DNA of 42,746 nt, from assembly GCA_964410485.1 (NCBI GenBank), contig CAYPHJ010000034.1, positions 1-42,746 on the forward strand, written 5' to 3'. The position numbers and the translations under genes are program-made. Each line of letters starts with the position of its first letter. The stretch's first letter is position 1. This DNA comes from CAYPHJ01 sp964410485. GTDB taxonomy: Bacteria > Desulfobacterota > Binatia > UBA9968. Shown here one piece after another: positions 41,896 through 42,746 of this stretch. The notes beneath the pieces are model-generated. The model saw only the letters and a program-made list of their open reading frames with translations. It did no database searches and had not been told where the DNA came from.

Positions 41896-42213
41896 ATGTA
41901 TACGCGCAACGTCAGTTTGAAGGTCAAGGGAAATAGTGTGCCGGAGTTTACCCGCACTCTTGAGAACGAGGTTATTCCCATGCTCCGGAAACAAAAGGGA
42001 TTCAGGGATGAGATCACGCTGGTTGCCCCGGAACGGAATGAGGCGGTAGCCATTAGTTTCTGGGATAGAAAAGAGGACGCGGAAGCTTACAACCGCGAGA
42101 AGTACCCTGAGGTCTTGAAGATCCTGTCCAAGGTGGTGGAAGGTACTCCCACAGTGGAGTCCTTTGAGGTCGCGAATTCGACTTCGCACCAGATTGCGGC
42201 TAAAGCGGCCTAA
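41896..42213 (+). CDS. Small ABM-like fold protein, unknown
   Basis: The 105-residue protein has the strand-helix-strand layout of dimeric alpha/beta barrel proteins: TRNVSLKVKGNSVPEFTRTL, then GFRDEITLVAP, EAVAISFWDRKEDAEAYN and a C-terminal PTVESFEVANS strand. The FWDRKEDAEAY block is like ABM-domain proteins. The function is unknown. AAGGAGG ends six bases before the ATG. It sits in the small-gene cluster, and a strong hairpin follows its stop. Confidence 0.7.
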   Translation: MYTRNVSLKVKGNSVPEFTRTLENEVIPMLRKQKGFRDEITLVAPERNEAVAISFWDRKEDAEAYNREKYPEVLKILSKVVEGTPTVESFEVANSTSHQIAAKAA

Positions 42214-42227
42214 CCAGAGAAACCTGT

Positions 42228-42262
42228 CGATTCGGGAGGGGGGATCTCCCACTCCCGAATCG
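42228..42262 (+). terminator. Hairpin terminator candidate
   Basis: CGATTCGGGAG (42228-42238) and CTCCCGAATCG (42252-42262) form a perfect eleven-pair stem just after the stop at 42213. No T-run is present, but the stem is long and GC-rich. Confidence 0.55.
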
Positions 42263-42286
42263 TAGTGGTAAATAGCCGAGGTTTTT

Positions 42287-42388
42287 ATGAGTGGTATATT
42301 TGGGATCTTAGTGGGTGGAGTGACCGGTTGGTTGACAGGAACATTTATGGGTGAAGATGGCTACGCGAAGAGATTACTAAGCGGGTAT
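42287..42388 (+). pseudogene. Truncated YeaQ/YmgE-like gene
   Basis: The frame from ATG 42287 reads MSGIFGILVGGVTGWLTGTF followed by GEDGYAKRLL. This aligns with the intact gene at 40479 (GGFTGWLTGKVVDAEGYEK). After about residue 33 the similarity ends and the frame runs on to 42586 through sequence with no helix, overlapping the next gene in another frame. It lacks the second and third helices, so it is the 5' remnant of a paralogue cut by a rearrangement. Confidence 0.6.
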
Positions 42389-42403
42389 CCGCGTAGCGCT
42401 TCA

Positions 42404-42409
42404 TATAAT
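42404..42409 (+). promoter_or_regulatory. Perfect -10 box before the terminal small gene
   Basis: TATAAT at 42404-42409 lies 25 bases before the ATG at 42435. Just upstream an eight-base inverted repeat, GCTACGCG (42360-42367) and CGCGTAGC (42390-42397), could be an operator. No good -35 is seen. Confidence 0.4.
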
Positions 42410-42434
42410 GTTTGGACTAAAAGGGGAATACAAA

Positions 42435-42668
42435 ATGCGTTCTTACAAGAACCATTCCATTTACGGGATCGCGGTTCCACAACCGGGAAAGTTATGGCAC
42501 CCCAGAGGGCTAGTATTTGCTCCAAATCAAAACTCGACGATAGAGATCAAACGCTTGGAATCCGCCGACTTAAGTTTTACGACTAAGAAAGCAGCCGAAG
42601 AGCACGCACTCGCTCTATGTCGGGCCTGGATTGATGAGCAGAATTCGGAGTTAAATAGCAACGTCTAA
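42435..42668 (+). CDS. Small soluble protein, unknown
   Basis: The 77-residue product (MRSYKNHSIYGIAVPQPGKL, then WHPRGLVFAP and TTKKAAEEHALALCRAWIDE) reads as a compact beta-beta-alpha protein. The pattern of an aromatic N-terminal strand, WHPRG and a C-terminal EEHALALCRAWID helix looks like a small conserved family from environmental bacteria, but I cannot name it. AAGGGGAA lies six to ten bases before the ATG at 42435, which is preferred over the in-frame ATG at 42408. It is the last gene in the window; 42669-42746 shows nothing. Confidence 0.6.
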   Translation: MRSYKNHSIYGIAVPQPGKLWHPRGLVFAPNQNSTIEIKRLESADLSFTTKKAAEEHALALCRAWIDEQNSELNSNV

Positions 42669-42746
42669 AGGGAGCTGGCCAGCAAAGAGACGGTGCATCT
42701 ATTTTGCTACTCACTGCAGCCAATTTGATTCACCTCTCCTTCTTCA

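Overview
The window is about 55% GC by eye and densely coded. It looks like a chromosomal segment of an uncultured soil or sediment bacterium of the Binatota / Tectomicrobia / Methylomirabilota (NC10, Rokubacteria) kind, or a deltaproteobacterial neighbour. The hints are an orphan TctC-type binding protein, a MoxR/DUF58/BatA/DUF4159/DUF4175 operon, a CheB-CheR-kinase fusion and many interspersed hairpin repeats. This placement is inference; there is no rRNA or tRNA to settle it.

Layout. 1-5021: a small membrane protein, RidA, an FMN hydroxy-acid oxidase with a VOC (glyoxalase-fold) gene, a TctC-like binding protein, and a cutA-Nudix pair. 5452-6716: hisI-hisG, overlapping by four bases. 9728-6786 (minus): a tight operon of a small membrane protein, a TPR protein, an unusual ferredoxin and a carboxyltransferase subunit. 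11481-9889 (minus): an EutA-like reactivase that ends in eight histidines. 11711-24471 (plus): a large envelope-associated operon of DUF4175, a TPR/peptidase-MA protein, MoxR ATPase, a small HDxxH protein, DUF58, a BatA-like VWA protein, DUF4159 and a VWA/GATase-like membrane protein. A metallo-hydrolase and a quinone oxidoreductase follow.

26438-34369 is metabolic: a Spy-like protein, a dimethylargininase-fold enzyme and a LOR/SDH enzyme that together look like a split version of cyanobacterial ArgZ/AgrE (arginine to ornithine to proline), an ABM-fold protein, an MFS transporter with a ThDP enzyme, and an aspartate dehydrogenase. 34649-40149 is regulatory: a Crp/Fnr regulator with an in-frame amber codon, a relic of a CheB domain, an intact 1374-residue CheB-CheR-PAS-GAF-histidine kinase, and a convergent single-domain response regulator.

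40479-42668 is a cluster of small genes, probably stress related: YeaQ/YmgE type, two unknowns, an ABM-like fold and a truncated YmgE paralogue. Three of its spacers carry the same motif, GACRGCAA-N7-CGAGTCA.

The spacers of the window hold at least two families of degenerate hairpins, one built from reiterated TTCAA/TTGAA words and one from GTTTCGAG-like words, plus MITE-like palindromes. The observations most worth following are the three-copy motif, the split arginine pathway, the amber-interrupted crp gene, the CheB relic, the poly-His reactivase and the two zincin-like proteins inside the MoxR operon. No CRISPR array, tRNA, rRNA, transposase or phage gene was seen.
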